This document shows, in pieces, positions 52,621 to 61,246 of a stretch of 64,000 bases of DNA. This DNA comes from Alicyclobacillus acidocaldarius subsp. acidocaldarius Tc-4-1. Lineage in GTDB: Bacteria > Bacillota > Bacilli > Alicyclobacillales > Alicyclobacillaceae. The position numbers and the translations under genes are program-made. The notes below the pieces were generated by a model. The model was not told the origin of the DNA, searched no databases, and worked only from the letters and a program-made list of their open reading frames with translations. The stretch is taken from NCBI RefSeq assembly GCF_000219875.1, contig NC_017167.1, forward strand, positions 786,765 to 850,764. The letters are read 5' to 3'. Each line of letters begins with the position of its first letter. Positions within the stretch are counted from its first letter, which is position 1.

Positions 52621-53517
52621 ATGGATACGGAATTGCGCCAACTCGAATACTTCGTGGCCGTGGCCGAGGAACTTCACTTCGGAAGGGCGGCCAAGCGCCT
52701 GGGTCTCACTCAGCCCCCGCTCAGTCAACAGATTCAAAAGCTCGAGGACGAAATTGGCGTGACCCTGTTCGACAGGACGAACCGGCGCGTGCAACTGACG
52801 CACGCGGGCCGCGCGCTGCTCGCAGAAGCGCGGAAGGTGCTCGCCGACGCGCAGACGGCGGTGAAAGCGGCTCGAGACGCGGCCGCGGGCCGAGTGGGAA
52901 GGCTGTCCGTGGCGTTCGTGGGGTCTGCGACGTACGGCTGGCTGCCCGAGGTCATACGCGCGTACCAGGAACGGCATCCCGACGTCGAACTCGTGCTCAG
53001 GGAGATGCCTACGCCGGCGCAGATGGAGGCGCTCACTGCGGGCGAGGTGGACGTGGGGGTGGTTCGGCTGCCCGCGCAGCATCCGGATCTCCACATCCGG
53101 CTCGTCGAGCGGGACGACTGCGTCGCTGTGGTGCCGAGCGAGCACTCGCTGGTGGCGCGATCGTCGCTCTTCTTGGTGGAACTCGCGGAGGAGTCGTTTG
53201 TGCTGGTGTCCCGCGCCATCTGGCCGGGACTTTACGACGGGTTTATCACGCTCGCGCGCGCACTGGGGTTTGAACCACGGGTGCGGCTCGAGGTGACGGA
53301 AGTGCAGACAGCCGTGGGGCTCGTGGCGGCGGGACTCGGCGTCAGCATCGTCCCGAGCGCCGCGGAGCGCGTGCACCGTCGCGATGTCCGCTATCTGCAC
53401 ATCGATGGCCAGTCACCTACGGTCGAGCTCGGCGTGGCGTGGCGCCGTCGGGACACGTCTCCTTTGGTGGCCGCGTTTTTGGCGATTGCCGAGTCGGTTC
53501 GATCAGGGCTATCGTAG
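52621..53517 (+). CDS. LysR-family transcriptional regulator, CidR-like
   Basis: A 298-residue LysR protein. The N-terminal helix-turn-helix is LRQLEYFVAVAEELHFGRAA KRLGLTQPPLS-like at residues 5-36 (split here to show two helices), followed by the linker helix and a periplasmic-binding-like effector domain starting at GRLSVAFVGSA. Divergence from lrgAB suggests control of that pair, as CidR does in Bacillales, in response to acetate or pyruvate-type signals. ATG 52621 follows GAAGGGGCGG. Confidence 0.88.
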   Translation: MDTELRQLEYFVAVAEELHFGRAAKRLGLTQPPLSQQIQKLEDEIGVTLFDRTNRRVQLTHAGRALLAEARKVLADAQTAVKAARDAAAGRVGRLSVAFVGSATYGWLPEVIRAYQERHPDVELVLREMPTPAQMEALTAGEVDVGVVRLPAQHPDLHIRLVERDDCVAVVPSEHSLVARSSLFLVELAEESFVLVSRAIWPGLYDGFITLARALGFEPRVRLEVTEVQTAVGLVAAGLGVSIVPSAAERVHRRDVRYLHIDGQSPTVELGVAWRRRDTSPLVAAFLAIAESVRSGLS

Positions 53518-53541
53518 GCCATGTCGGCCTCACCGCGGGCG

Positions 53542-54018
53542 TCACCGCAGGCGCATGGCGTCGGGGACGCTCACCACCACCGCGCGCGCCTCGACGCACA
53601 CCGTGTCGCCGGAGAAGACCAGGGTCTCGATCACGGCCTTGCGATCCGTCACCTCGACCACGCGTCCCACGGCGCGCAGGGTTGCCCCCATGGGCGTGGG
53701 CTTGCGGTACTCCACATGCAGGGAGGCCGTCACGCAGCGCGGCACGGGTGTGCCATCCCCCAGTTGTCCTCCTGCGGCCCGCAGCAGCGCGAGCGACCCA
53801 GAGCCGGTGCTGTGACAGTCGACAAGGCAGGCCAGGTAGCCGCCGTACACAAAGCCCGGCACCGCCGTGTACATAGGGTCAGGTTGCGCTTCCGTGACGG
53901 TGACGTCGCCGTCCCAGCGCGTCCGAAAGTGATGTCCGTGCTCGTTGAGTCGACCGCACCCGTAGCACCAGGCGAAGTCGTCCGCATAGTGGTCCTGAAC
54001 GTAAGGCGAGACGCACAT
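53542..54018 (-). CDS. PaaI-like hotdog thioesterase
   Basis: About 158 residues. AWCYGCGRLNEHGHHFRTRW, then FVYGGYLACLVDCHSTGSG and LHVEYRKPTPMGATLRAVGRV give the hotdog helix and strands of the PaaI/YiiD thioesterase group. The ATG at 54018 follows GGGAG by about 9 bases; the open frame extends upstream into paiB without a site. It starts 2 bases after the paiB stop on the same strand, so they form an operon. Substrate unknown. Confidence 0.8.
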   Translation of the reverse strand: MCVSPYVQDHYADDFAWCYGCGRLNEHGHHFRTRWDGDVTVTEAQPDPMYTAVPGFVYGGYLACLVDCHSTGSGSLALLRAAGGQLGDGTPVPRCVTASLHVEYRKPTPMGATLRAVGRVVEVTDRKAVIETLVFSGDTVCVEARAVVVSVPDAMRLR

Positions 54019-54019
54019 G

Positions 54020-54673
54020 TCAGGAGGCTCCCTTCGGCTTGGATTCATTTCCGGCGTGGTCACCGGGGTGGGTGAGGCTCAGGCGCCGCATCCAAGCGGC
54101 GACAGCGCGAGAATCGGCGTCGTCTTGGGATTCAAGCGCTTCCACGACGCGCGCACGGACTTCGGGTGGCTTGTTCTGGCTGAGTTTCGCCGCCGCCTCG
54201 ATTCGCGCAATGTCGATGCGAAACGCGACGATGCCGCGCATTAGGTTTCGATAGTACGCGCGATCGCGGTCGGCGGGAAGTGGGGACCGCGGATCGTACG
54301 CGAAGACGAGGCGCTGCAAAAGATCCGCGACGGTTTCCTCATCTTCGATCACGCGCGCGCGGCCGTACACGTGGACGGCGACGTAGTTCCACGTCGGTAC
54401 CTGCTCAGCAAGTCCGTACCAGGCGGGTGAGACATAGGCGTGCGGCCCCTGAAAGACGGCCAGGCACTGAGCCTCATGAAGATGCTTGGCCTGGAGATTG
54501 GCCCGCGCCAGGTGTCCGAAGAGCGCCGCCTCGACCGGATCGTAGACGAGAGGGACGTGAGTCGCCATGATGTCTTCGCCGACCGAGGTCACGAGGACGG
54601 CAAAGCTGTGCTCGCGAAGCACGGTTTCGATGAGACGCGCGTCTTTTAGTTGAAAGGATCTTGGGATGTACAT
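54020..54673 (-). CDS. paiB: FMN-binding negative regulator, PaiB family
   Basis: A 217-residue split-barrel flavin-binding protein. MYIPRSFQLKDARLIETVL is the standard PaiB N-terminus, FAVLVTSVGEDIMATHVPLVYD and LFGHLARANLQAKHL follow, and WNYVAVHVYGRARVIED is the family core. PaiB represses sporulation and protease genes in B. subtilis. ATG 54673 follows GGGGAGG by 7 bases. It is divergent from the aminotransferase operon. Confidence 0.88.
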   Translation of the reverse strand: MYIPRSFQLKDARLIETVLREHSFAVLVTSVGEDIMATHVPLVYDPVEAALFGHLARANLQAKHLHEAQCLAVFQGPHAYVSPAWYGLAEQVPTWNYVAVHVYGRARVIEDEETVADLLQRLVFAYDPRSPLPADRDRAYYRNLMRGIVAFRIDIARIEAAAKLSQNKPPEVRARVVEALESQDDADSRAVAAWMRRLSLTHPGDHAGNESKPKGAS

Positions 54674-54765
54674 GAGCCACCTCCCCCGTGGATGGGACGA
54701 CCCAGACTCAACGTCCTGTCGATCTCCAGAATAACACGGAATGGAAGATCCGTCTGCGACCTCTC

Positions 54766-54793
54766 TTGACATTCTCGCGGAGTCTGGTATGCT
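54766..54793 (+). promoter_or_regulatory. Promoter of the aminotransferase/2-oxoacid dehydrogenase operon
   Basis: A perfect TTGACA (54766-54771) and TATGCT (54788-54793) are 16 bases apart, with an extended -10 TGG just before the -10 box. Confidence 0.8.
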
Positions 54794-54803
54794 TACGATA
54801 GTC

Positions 54804-54819
54804 AAGCAAGCGCTTGTTT
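54804..54819 (+). promoter_or_regulatory. Operator palindrome shared with the paa promoter
   Basis: AAGCAAGC/GCTTGTTT has 7 of 8 paired positions and differs from the paa palindrome at 40513-40528 by one base in sixteen. It begins 10 bases after the -10 box, exactly as at paaR. Confidence 0.8.
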
Positions 54820-54842
54820 TGGTCGAACCGGAGGTGTCGGCG

Positions 54843-55940
54843 GTGGGGACGGGGTCCATTTTGGCGCGCGGTTCACTGGCACACGTCGGCCGCTACGCGC
54901 CCGGCAAGCCCATTGAAGAGGTTCAGCGCGAACTCGGCCTCGCGCGCGTCATCAAATTGGCTTCCAATGAAAACGCTTACGGATGTTCACCGAAAGCCGT
55001 GGCGGCCGTCTCGGAGGAGATGGCGCGCGCGGCGCTGTATCCCGAGTCTTTTTCGCCTGCGCTCGCGCAAAAGCTTTCCGTGAGGCTCGGCGTCCGCGAA
55101 GATCAGTTGCTGTTCGGCAACGGCTCTGACGAGATCATCGGCCTGTTGACGCGCGCATTTCTCGAGGTAGGCGACGAGGTGGTCATGGCCGATCCCACCT
55201 TCACGCGCTACGAGCAGAACGTGGCCATCGAAGGCGGGGTTTCGGTCAAGGTGCCTTGCCGCGATGGCGTACACGATCTCGACGCCATGCTCGGCGCCAT
55301 CACGGCGAAGACCAAGCTCGTCTTCGTGTGCAATCCCAACAATCCCACGGGCACGACCGTCGGCAAGGATGCCTTGCGTCAGTTCATCGAACAGGTGCCC
55401 GACCGCGTGATGGTGGTCGTGGATGAGGCGTACTACGAGTACGTCACGTCGGATGACTACTTGCAGACGCTTCCGCTGCTCGACGCGCATCCGAATCTCG
55501 TCGTCCTGCGCACGTTCAGCAAAATCTACGGGCTCGCGGGGCTCCGCATTGGATACGCCGCGCTGCACCCGGACGTGGCCTCCGTACTACACAAGGTAAG
55601 AGGGCCATTCAACACCAGTCGTTTGGCGCAGGTGGCCGCGCTCGCCTCCCTGGACGATCCGGACTTCGTCGCGATGTGCCGCGAGCAAAACGCCAAAGAG
55701 CGGGACCGCGTCGCCCAGGCGCTTCGCGAGATGGGCCTTCGCGTTTATCCGTCGCAGACCAACTTTCTTCTGTTTGAAGTGCCTGGATCCGGCGCGGCGG
55801 TCGCCGATCGCCTGTTGCGCCAGGGTATCATCGTCCGAGCCGGGGAAGGGCTCGGCGTTCCCGGGACGGTGCGGGTCTCGCTGGGAACGCCCGAGGAGAA
55901 CGACGCATTTCTTCGCGCTATGAAGCATTCCATCGAATGA
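54843..55940 (+). CDS. hisC: Histidinol-phosphate/aromatic aminotransferase (HisC-like)
   Basis: A 365-residue fold-type I aminotransferase. KLASNENAYGCSPKA (15 residues) opens the HisC motif set, NPNNPTGT and the Schiff-base lysine in FSKIYGLAGLRIGYA follow. HisC enzymes accept histidinol phosphate and often phenylalanine or tyrosine. No other his gene is nearby; instead it heads an operon with a 2-oxoacid dehydrogenase under a paa-type operator, so transamination of phenylalanine to phenylpyruvate is a plausible main role. GTG 54843 follows GGAGGTG by 6 bases and lies downstream of the promoter; earlier in-frame ATGs precede the promoter. Confidence 0.85.
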   Translation: MGTGSILARGSLAHVGRYAPGKPIEEVQRELGLARVIKLASNENAYGCSPKAVAAVSEEMARAALYPESFSPALAQKLSVRLGVREDQLLFGNGSDEIIGLLTRAFLEVGDEVVMADPTFTRYEQNVAIEGGVSVKVPCRDGVHDLDAMLGAITAKTKLVFVCNPNNPTGTTVGKDALRQFIEQVPDRVMVVVDEAYYEYVTSDDYLQTLPLLDAHPNLVVLRTFSKIYGLAGLRIGYAALHPDVASVLHKVRGPFNTSRLAQVAALASLDDPDFVAMCREQNAKERDRVAQALREMGLRVYPSQTNFLLFEVPGSGAAVADRLLRQGIIVRAGEGLGVPGTVRVSLGTPEENDAFLRAMKHSIE

Positions 55941-55952
55941 GGAGGTCTTGGC

Positions 55953-57065
55953 ATGTTGGCCGAACACGATAGGGCAGAGCGGCTCACGGAAATCGCCAAG
56001 GCGGAAGGGTTGTACGAGGAGATTCACCTGCTGAAGGAAGACGGCACGCTGGCGGGGCCGGTGGACGACATCCCGCCCGAGGTCATGGTGGCGATGTACC
56101 GCCACATGGTGTTCTCCCGCGCGTTTGACCGGAAGGCCATTGCGCTGCAGCGGCAGGGGCGCATCGGCACCTACGCGCCGTTCGAGGGCCAGGAGGCCGC
56201 GCAGGTGGCGAGCGCTATGGCGCTCGCGCCGGAGGACTTTGTGTTCCCGTCGTATCGCGATCACGCCGCCACGATGGTGCTCGGTCAGTCGCCCGCAAAC
56301 GTCCTTCTCTACTGGTCGGGGCGCGTGGAGGGCATTCGCAGTCCGGAGGGCAGGCACATCCTTCCGCCCAGCGTGCCGATTGCGACGCACGTGTTGCACG
56401 CCGTCGGCGCCGCCTGGGCCAGCCGGTATCGCAAGGAGAGCGCGGTCAGCATCGCGTACTTCGGCGACGGCGCGACGAGCGAGGGCGATTTTCATGAGGC
56501 GCTGAACTTCGCAGGCGTCTTCCACTTGCCGGTGATTTTCTTCTGCCAAAACAACGGGTACGCCATCAGCGTCCCGTTTGCTCGCCAGTCCGCATCCCGC
56601 ACCATTGCCCAGCGCGCCATCGCGTACGACATCGTGGGCGTGCGCGTGGACGGCAACGACGCGTTCGCGGTGTACCGCGCCGTGAAGGAGGCCAGGTCGC
56701 GCGCGCTGCACGGCCTCGGGCCGACGCTCATCGAGGCGGTGACCTTCCGTATGGGCGCGCACACGACGGCGGACGATCCGACGCGCTACCGCGATCAGAA
56801 GGCGGTCGTGGAGGCGTGGCAGAAGAGAGATCCCATTGTGCGCCTGCGCCTGTACCTCGAGTCGCAAAAGCTGTGGTCGGAAGCCGACGAGGCGAAGCTT
56901 CAGGATGAGGTCAAGAGGCGGGTGGAGGCGGCTGTGGAGGAGGCGCTCGCCATCGCGCCGCCCGACATGGAGATGATGTTCGATCACGTCTACGCGGAAG
57001 AGCCATGGCATCTGGCCGCCGAGCGCGAGGAGTACCGCAGGACCCGCGAGGGGGTGTCCGTATGA
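55953..57065 (+). CDS. pdhA: 2-oxoacid (pyruvate-type) dehydrogenase E1 alpha subunit
   Basis: A 370-residue TPP enzyme subunit. The thiamine pyrophosphate motif is GDGATSEGDFHEALNFAGVF ending QNNGYAIS, preceded by YAPFEGQEAAQVAS and FPSYRDHAATM; FRMGAHTTADDPTRYR is the phosphorylation-loop region. Together with E1beta and E2 it oxidatively decarboxylates a 2-oxo acid to an acyl-CoA. The substrate could be pyruvate, branched-chain oxo acids or phenylpyruvate; shared regulation with paa genes favours the last. ATG 55953 has GGAGG 7 bases upstream. Confidence 0.88.
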   Translation: MLAEHDRAERLTEIAKAEGLYEEIHLLKEDGTLAGPVDDIPPEVMVAMYRHMVFSRAFDRKAIALQRQGRIGTYAPFEGQEAAQVASAMALAPEDFVFPSYRDHAATMVLGQSPANVLLYWSGRVEGIRSPEGRHILPPSVPIATHVLHAVGAAWASRYRKESAVSIAYFGDGATSEGDFHEALNFAGVFHLPVIFFCQNNGYAISVPFARQSASRTIAQRAIAYDIVGVRVDGNDAFAVYRAVKEARSRALHGLGPTLIEAVTFRMGAHTTADDPTRYRDQKAVVEAWQKRDPIVRLRLYLESQKLWSEADEAKLQDEVKRRVEAAVEEALAIAPPDMEMMFDHVYAEEPWHLAAEREEYRRTREGVSV

Positions 57066-58045
57066 GCAGGATGTTGAACTTGGTCCAGGCCATCAACGAG
57101 GCGCTCGATCTGAAGCTCGCGGACGATGCGCGCGTCGTGCTCCTCGGCGAGGACATCGGTAAAAACGGCGGGGTGTTTCGCGCGACCGACGGCCTTCTCG
57201 AGAAGTACGGCGAGGAGCGCGTGATCGACACGCCGCTCGCGGAGTCGGCCATTATCGGCACCTCCATCGGGATGGCGGTCAACGGCCTTATCCCGGTGCC
57301 AGAGATTCAGTTCTTGGCGTTCATCTTCCCTGCGCTGGATCAGCTGTTTTCGCATGTCGCCCGAATGAGGTATCGATCGCAGGGGCAGTTCCCGGTGCCG
57401 ATGACCATCCGCACGCCGTACGGCGCGGGCATTCACGGCCCGGAACTCCACGCCGAGAGCGTGGAAAGTTTCTTCGCGCACACGCCGGGGCTGAAGGTGG
57501 TTGTCCCGAGCGGCCCGTACGACGCCAAGGGACTGCTTATCTCGGCCATTGAAGATCCGGATCCAGTGGTGTTCCTGGAGCCCACCAAGCTGTACCGGGC
57601 GTTTCGCGAAGAGGTCCCCGAAGGACTGTATCGCGTGCCCATCGGCAAAGCCAAGCGGGTGCGCGAAGGCGAGGACGTGTCCGTGTTCGCGTGGGGCTCG
57701 ATGCTGCGCACCGCGCTCAAGGTGGCGGAGGCCCTCGAGCGCGAGCGAGGCTTCACGTGCGACGTGATCGACCTGCGCACGCTGTATCCGCTCGATCGCG
57801 ACGCCATCGTGGAGTCGGTGCAGAAGACCGGGCGCGCGGTGGTGGTGCACGAGGCGCACAAGACGGCGGGGCTCGGGGCCGAGATTGTGTCGCTGATCAA
57901 CGAGGAGGCGCTGCTCTACCTTCGGGCGCCCGTCAAGCGGATTGCTGGGTTCGATGTGCCGGTGCCGTTCTTCGCATTGGAGGACGAGTACATGCCGACC
58001 GAAGCGCGCATTCGCGCGGGGATTGAAGAGACCATCACGTTCTGA
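57062..58045 (+). CDS. pdhB: 2-oxoacid dehydrogenase E1 beta subunit
   Basis: A 327-residue transketolase-like partner of E1alpha. LGEDIGKNGGVFRATDGL, DTPLAESAIIGTSIGMAVNG, YGAGIHGPELHAESVESFFAHTPGL-type and VVHEAHKTAGLGAEI segments are conserved. The ATG at 57062 overlaps the E1alpha stop (ATGA), so the subunits are translationally coupled. Confidence 0.92.
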   Translation: MSRMLNLVQAINEALDLKLADDARVVLLGEDIGKNGGVFRATDGLLEKYGEERVIDTPLAESAIIGTSIGMAVNGLIPVPEIQFLAFIFPALDQLFSHVARMRYRSQGQFPVPMTIRTPYGAGIHGPELHAESVESFFAHTPGLKVVVPSGPYDAKGLLISAIEDPDPVVFLEPTKLYRAFREEVPEGLYRVPIGKAKRVREGEDVSVFAWGSMLRTALKVAEALERERGFTCDVIDLRTLYPLDRDAIVESVQKTGRAVVVHEAHKTAGLGAEIVSLINEEALLYLRAPVKRIAGFDVPVPFFALEDEYMPTEARIRAGIEETITF

Positions 58046-58059
58046 GGCGGGAGACGGAT

Positions 58060-59388
58060 ATGGAGTTCAAACTGGCGGACATCGGCGAGGGCATTCATGA
58101 GGGCGAGATTCTGCGCTGGTTGGTGAAGGAAGGCGATCAGGTGGAGCAGGATACGCCGCTCGTGGAGGTGCAGACGGACAAGGTGGCGGCGGAGCTTCCG
58201 TCCCCGGTGGCGGGCGTGATCGAGCGTATCGTGGCGCGCGAGGGCCAGGTGGTGCCCGTGGGCACGGTGCTCGCGGTTATCCGCGAGGCGGGCGCCCATC
58301 CGGCGGCTGCGGCAGCTTCGGTGGCGGCGCCTGTTGCGATGGACGCGCAAGCATCCGCGCAGGAGAAGCCCGCCACGCAGGCAAGTGCAGCGCAAGAGGA
58401 GCGAGCAACTGCCGCACCTGAGGCCAGTGGAGCCGCGCGGCGAGGAGGCAAGCGGCGCGCGCTCGCCACGCCGCACGTGCGCGCGTTGGCTCGCAAGCTC
58501 GGGGTGGACATCGACGAGATCGACGGGACGGGCCCGGTCGGCCGGGTGACGGAGGAAGACGTGCGCCGCTTTGCGGAGGGCGGACGCAGGCCCGCGGTGG
58601 AGCCGGCGCGTGGGCACACCGAGCATGCGGTGGAAGCTCAGCCGACAACCGCATCCCGAGTCGCAACGCCCGAGGCGTCCGGTGAGCTCGTGGAGCAGGT
58701 GCCGCTGCGCGGGCTGAGGCGGCGCATTGCCGAGCACATGGTGCTGGCCAAGCGCATCATTCCGCACGCGACGCACATCGACGAGGTGGAGATGGATGGC
58801 ATCGAGGCGCTACGCGAGCGGCTGCGGCCGTACGCCGAGGCGCGCGGCGTGAAACTCACTTTGCTCGCGTTCTTCGTCAAGGCGGTGGCCATCGCGCTCA
58901 AGGAGTTCCCGTACGTCAACGCGTCGGTGGACGAGGCGCAGGAGCATGTGCTTCTCAGGCGCTATTATCACATCGGCATCGCGGTCGACACGGAGCATGG
59001 GCTCATCGTGCCCGTGGTGAAGCATGCGGACCAGAAGTCCGTCTTCGACATCGCGCGCGAGGTGTCCGATCTCGCCCGGCGGGCGCGGGAAAACCGCCTG
59101 TCGCTCGACGAGGTGACAGGCAGTACGTTCACTATCTCGAACGCCGGCGCGCTCGGGGGACTGTACGCGACGCCCATCATCAACTATCCCGAATCGGCGA
59201 TTCTCGGGATCCACAAGATGGCCCCGCGCCCCGTGGTGCGCAACAACGAGATTGTCATCCGCAACATCGCCCACGTGTCCCTGTCGTTCGATCACCGCAT
59301 TATCGACGGCGGCATGGCCATTCGCTTCACCAACCGCGTGCGGGAACTGTTGGAGGAGCCGGACCGGCTGTGGGCGGAGCTTCGATAG
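58060..59388 (+). CDS. pdhC: 2-oxoacid dehydrogenase E2 (dihydrolipoyl acyltransferase)
   Basis: A 442-residue E2. One lipoyl domain at residues 1-76 with the lipoylated K41 in VEVQTDKVAAELPS, an Ala/Pro-rich linker, the peripheral subunit-binding domain RALATPHVRALARKLGVDID (about 130-165), a second linker, then the catalytic domain ending SFDHRIIDGGMAIRF with the active-site His and Asp. No E3 (dihydrolipoamide dehydrogenase) gene follows, so E3 must be shared with another complex. Confidence 0.92.
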   Translation: MEFKLADIGEGIHEGEILRWLVKEGDQVEQDTPLVEVQTDKVAAELPSPVAGVIERIVAREGQVVPVGTVLAVIREAGAHPAAAAASVAAPVAMDAQASAQEKPATQASAAQEERATAAPEASGAARRGGKRRALATPHVRALARKLGVDIDEIDGTGPVGRVTEEDVRRFAEGGRRPAVEPARGHTEHAVEAQPTTASRVATPEASGELVEQVPLRGLRRRIAEHMVLAKRIIPHATHIDEVEMDGIEALRERLRPYAEARGVKLTLLAFFVKAVAIALKEFPYVNASVDEAQEHVLLRRYYHIGIAVDTEHGLIVPVVKHADQKSVFDIAREVSDLARRARENRLSLDEVTGSTFTISNAGALGGLYATPIINYPESAILGIHKMAPRPVVRNNEIVIRNIAHVSLSFDHRIIDGGMAIRFTNRVRELLEEPDRLWAELR

Positions 59389-59400
59389 GGAGGTGCTCGC

Positions 59401-60168
59401 GTGGCGTACCTTTCCATCCACGATGACGGCCCCGTCCGCGTCATCCACATCGCGCGCGACGAGCGGCTGAACGCGCTCAATCTTGCGCTTGTGGACGAAC
59501 TGGTTGCGGCTCTCGAGGCTGCGGACACCGAGACGCAGGTGCGCGCCATCGTCGTGACGGGCGGCGACAAGGCGTTTGCGGCGGGCGCGGACATCGCGGA
59601 AATGGCGGACAAGACCGCGGTCGACATGAAGCTGCGCGATCAGTTCCGCGCCTGGGATCGGATTCGCGGCGTTCACAAGCCCGTGATTGCGGCCGTGCGA
59701 GGCTTTGCGCTGGGCGGCGGTTGCGAGCTCGCCCTGGCGTGCGATCTCGTCATCGCTGGCGAGAGCGCGAAGTTCGGTCAGCCCGAGGTGAAGCTCGGGC
59801 TCATGCCGGGCGCGGGCGGCACACAGTGGCTGGCCCGCAGGCTGGGCAAGGCACGGGCCCTTGAGCTTCTGTGGCTGGGCGAGCCCATCACCGCACAGGA
59901 GGCCATGGCGCTCGGGCTCGTGAACCGCGTCGTCCCGGACGAGGCGTGCGTGGCTGCGGCGGTGGAACTTGGCAAGCGCTTGGCCGAGATGGCGCCCGTG
60001 GCGCTTCGCTGCATCAAGGAAGCGGTGTATCAGGCGATGGACACGGCGCTCGCGGACGGCCTCGAGGCGGAGAGAAATCTCTTTTATTTGCTGTTTGCGA
60101 CGGAGGATGCGCACGAAGGGATGCGCGCGTTCATGGAACGGCGGACGCCCACGTTTCGCGGCCGCTGA
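59401..60168 (+). CDS. Enoyl-CoA hydratase (crotonase, PaaF-like)
   Basis: A 255-residue crotonase. AFAAGADIAEMADK and GFALGGGCELALACDLVIAG form the oxyanion hole; FGQPEVKLGLMPGAGGTQ and the two-Glu pattern fit a hydratase rather than a PaaG isomerase. GTG 59401 lies 13 bases after E2. Under the shared paa-type operator it could supply the PaaF hydration step, which is otherwise missing from the 40-50 kb paa cluster. Confidence 0.88.
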   Translation: MAYLSIHDDGPVRVIHIARDERLNALNLALVDELVAALEAADTETQVRAIVVTGGDKAFAAGADIAEMADKTAVDMKLRDQFRAWDRIRGVHKPVIAAVRGFALGGGCELALACDLVIAGESAKFGQPEVKLGLMPGAGGTQWLARRLGKARALELLWLGEPITAQEAMALGLVNRVVPDEACVAAAVELGKRLAEMAPVALRCIKEAVYQAMDTALADGLEAERNLFYLLFATEDAHEGMRAFMERRTPTFRGR

Positions 60169-60313
60169 TGACGCGGAAGGTTCGGCGCACGGCTGCTCGA
60201 GGTCATCCGCAAACTCGCCCGCGGGCACGCCTGCGCGCAAAAGGGGGTGCGCGCGCCGTCATCCTGCGCTATGATGAAGGGCGTTGAACGAGAGAGAAAC
60301 GGAGTGGCGCGCG

Positions 60314-61237
60314 GTGACGGATCGCAAAGGGCTGTGGTACGCGTTTTTGGCCTACGCGGGCTGGGGGCTCCTCCCTGCGTATTGGAACGTGTTCGAGCGG
60401 ATGTCTCCGTATGAGCTCCTGTCGTATCGGATGGTGTTTTCGGCGTTGACCATCTGGATTTGGGTGGCGCTCGCGCGCCGCGTGCGAAACGTGGCGGGCG
60501 TGATGCGCGACGGACGCCGGGCGCGGCTCATGGCGCTCGGTTCGCTCATGATCACGGTGAACTGGCTGACGTTCATCGTCGCGGTGAACACCGGCCATGT
60601 GGTGGAGTCGAGCCTCGGTTATTACATCAACCCCATTGTGAACGTGCTCTTGGGCCTGCTCCTCTTTCGCGAGCGGCTCGACGGCTGGCAGTGGGGGGCG
60701 CTCACCATCGCCATGGCGGGTGTGGGCATTATGATGGGCGCCTACGGACAGGTGCCCTGGCTGGCGCTCGCGCTCGCCGGATCGTTCGGCCTGTACGGCG
60801 TGGTGAAAAAGCGCGTGGACGCAGACGCCGTGCAAAGCCTCACGTGGGAAACCACGCTGGCCCTGCCGCTCGCTGCCGCGTATCTCGCCGCCACGTTCGC
60901 CACACATCGCGTGACCATCACTCAACTCACAAGCTGGCAGATGGCGTTGCTTGTCCTCAGCGGCCTTTTCACGGCCGTGCCGCTGCTTCTGTTCGCCATG
61001 GCCGCCAAGCGGTTGAGCCTCGCGACCCTCGGCATGGTGCAGTACATCTCCCCAACCCTGCAACTCGTCATTGGCCTCGCGGTCGATCACGAAGCCTTCA
61101 CGCGGGCCGACGCAGTAGGATTTGCGTGCATCTGGATGGCGCTTGCGCTCTACACCATCTCCCTCGTGCGAAACGAGCGGCGTCACCGCCATCGTCCGGC
61201 GAATTGCCAAGCGATGAGCGAGGCCGCGAAAGGGTGA
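60314..61237 (+). CDS. rarD: RarD-type EamA/DMT permease
   Basis: A 307-residue protein with ten membrane segments in the drug/metabolite transporter superfamily. KGLWYAFLAYAGWGLLPAYW, LLSYRMVFSALTIW, TFIVAVNTGHVVESSLGYYINP and LGMVQYISPTLQLVIGL are RarD hallmarks. Start GTG 60314 follows CGGAG by about 10 bases; TTG 60284 is an alternative. A -10-like TATGAT lies at 60271-60276. Substrate unknown. Confidence 0.88.
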   Translation: MTDRKGLWYAFLAYAGWGLLPAYWNVFERMSPYELLSYRMVFSALTIWIWVALARRVRNVAGVMRDGRRARLMALGSLMITVNWLTFIVAVNTGHVVESSLGYYINPIVNVLLGLLLFRERLDGWQWGALTIAMAGVGIMMGAYGQVPWLALALAGSFGLYGVVKKRVDADAVQSLTWETTLALPLAAAYLAATFATHRVTITQLTSWQMALLVLSGLFTAVPLLLFAMAAKRLSLATLGMVQYISPTLQLVIGLAVDHEAFTRADAVGFACIWMALALYTISLVRNERRHRHRPANCQAMSEAAKG

Positions 61238-61246
61238 TATGAATCC

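Noticed and set aside
54741-54842. Earlier in-frame start codons for the HisC-like gene
   Set aside because: They lie upstream of or within the promoter and operator, and the extra residues do not match the HisC family; GTG 54843 has a strong ribosome site.
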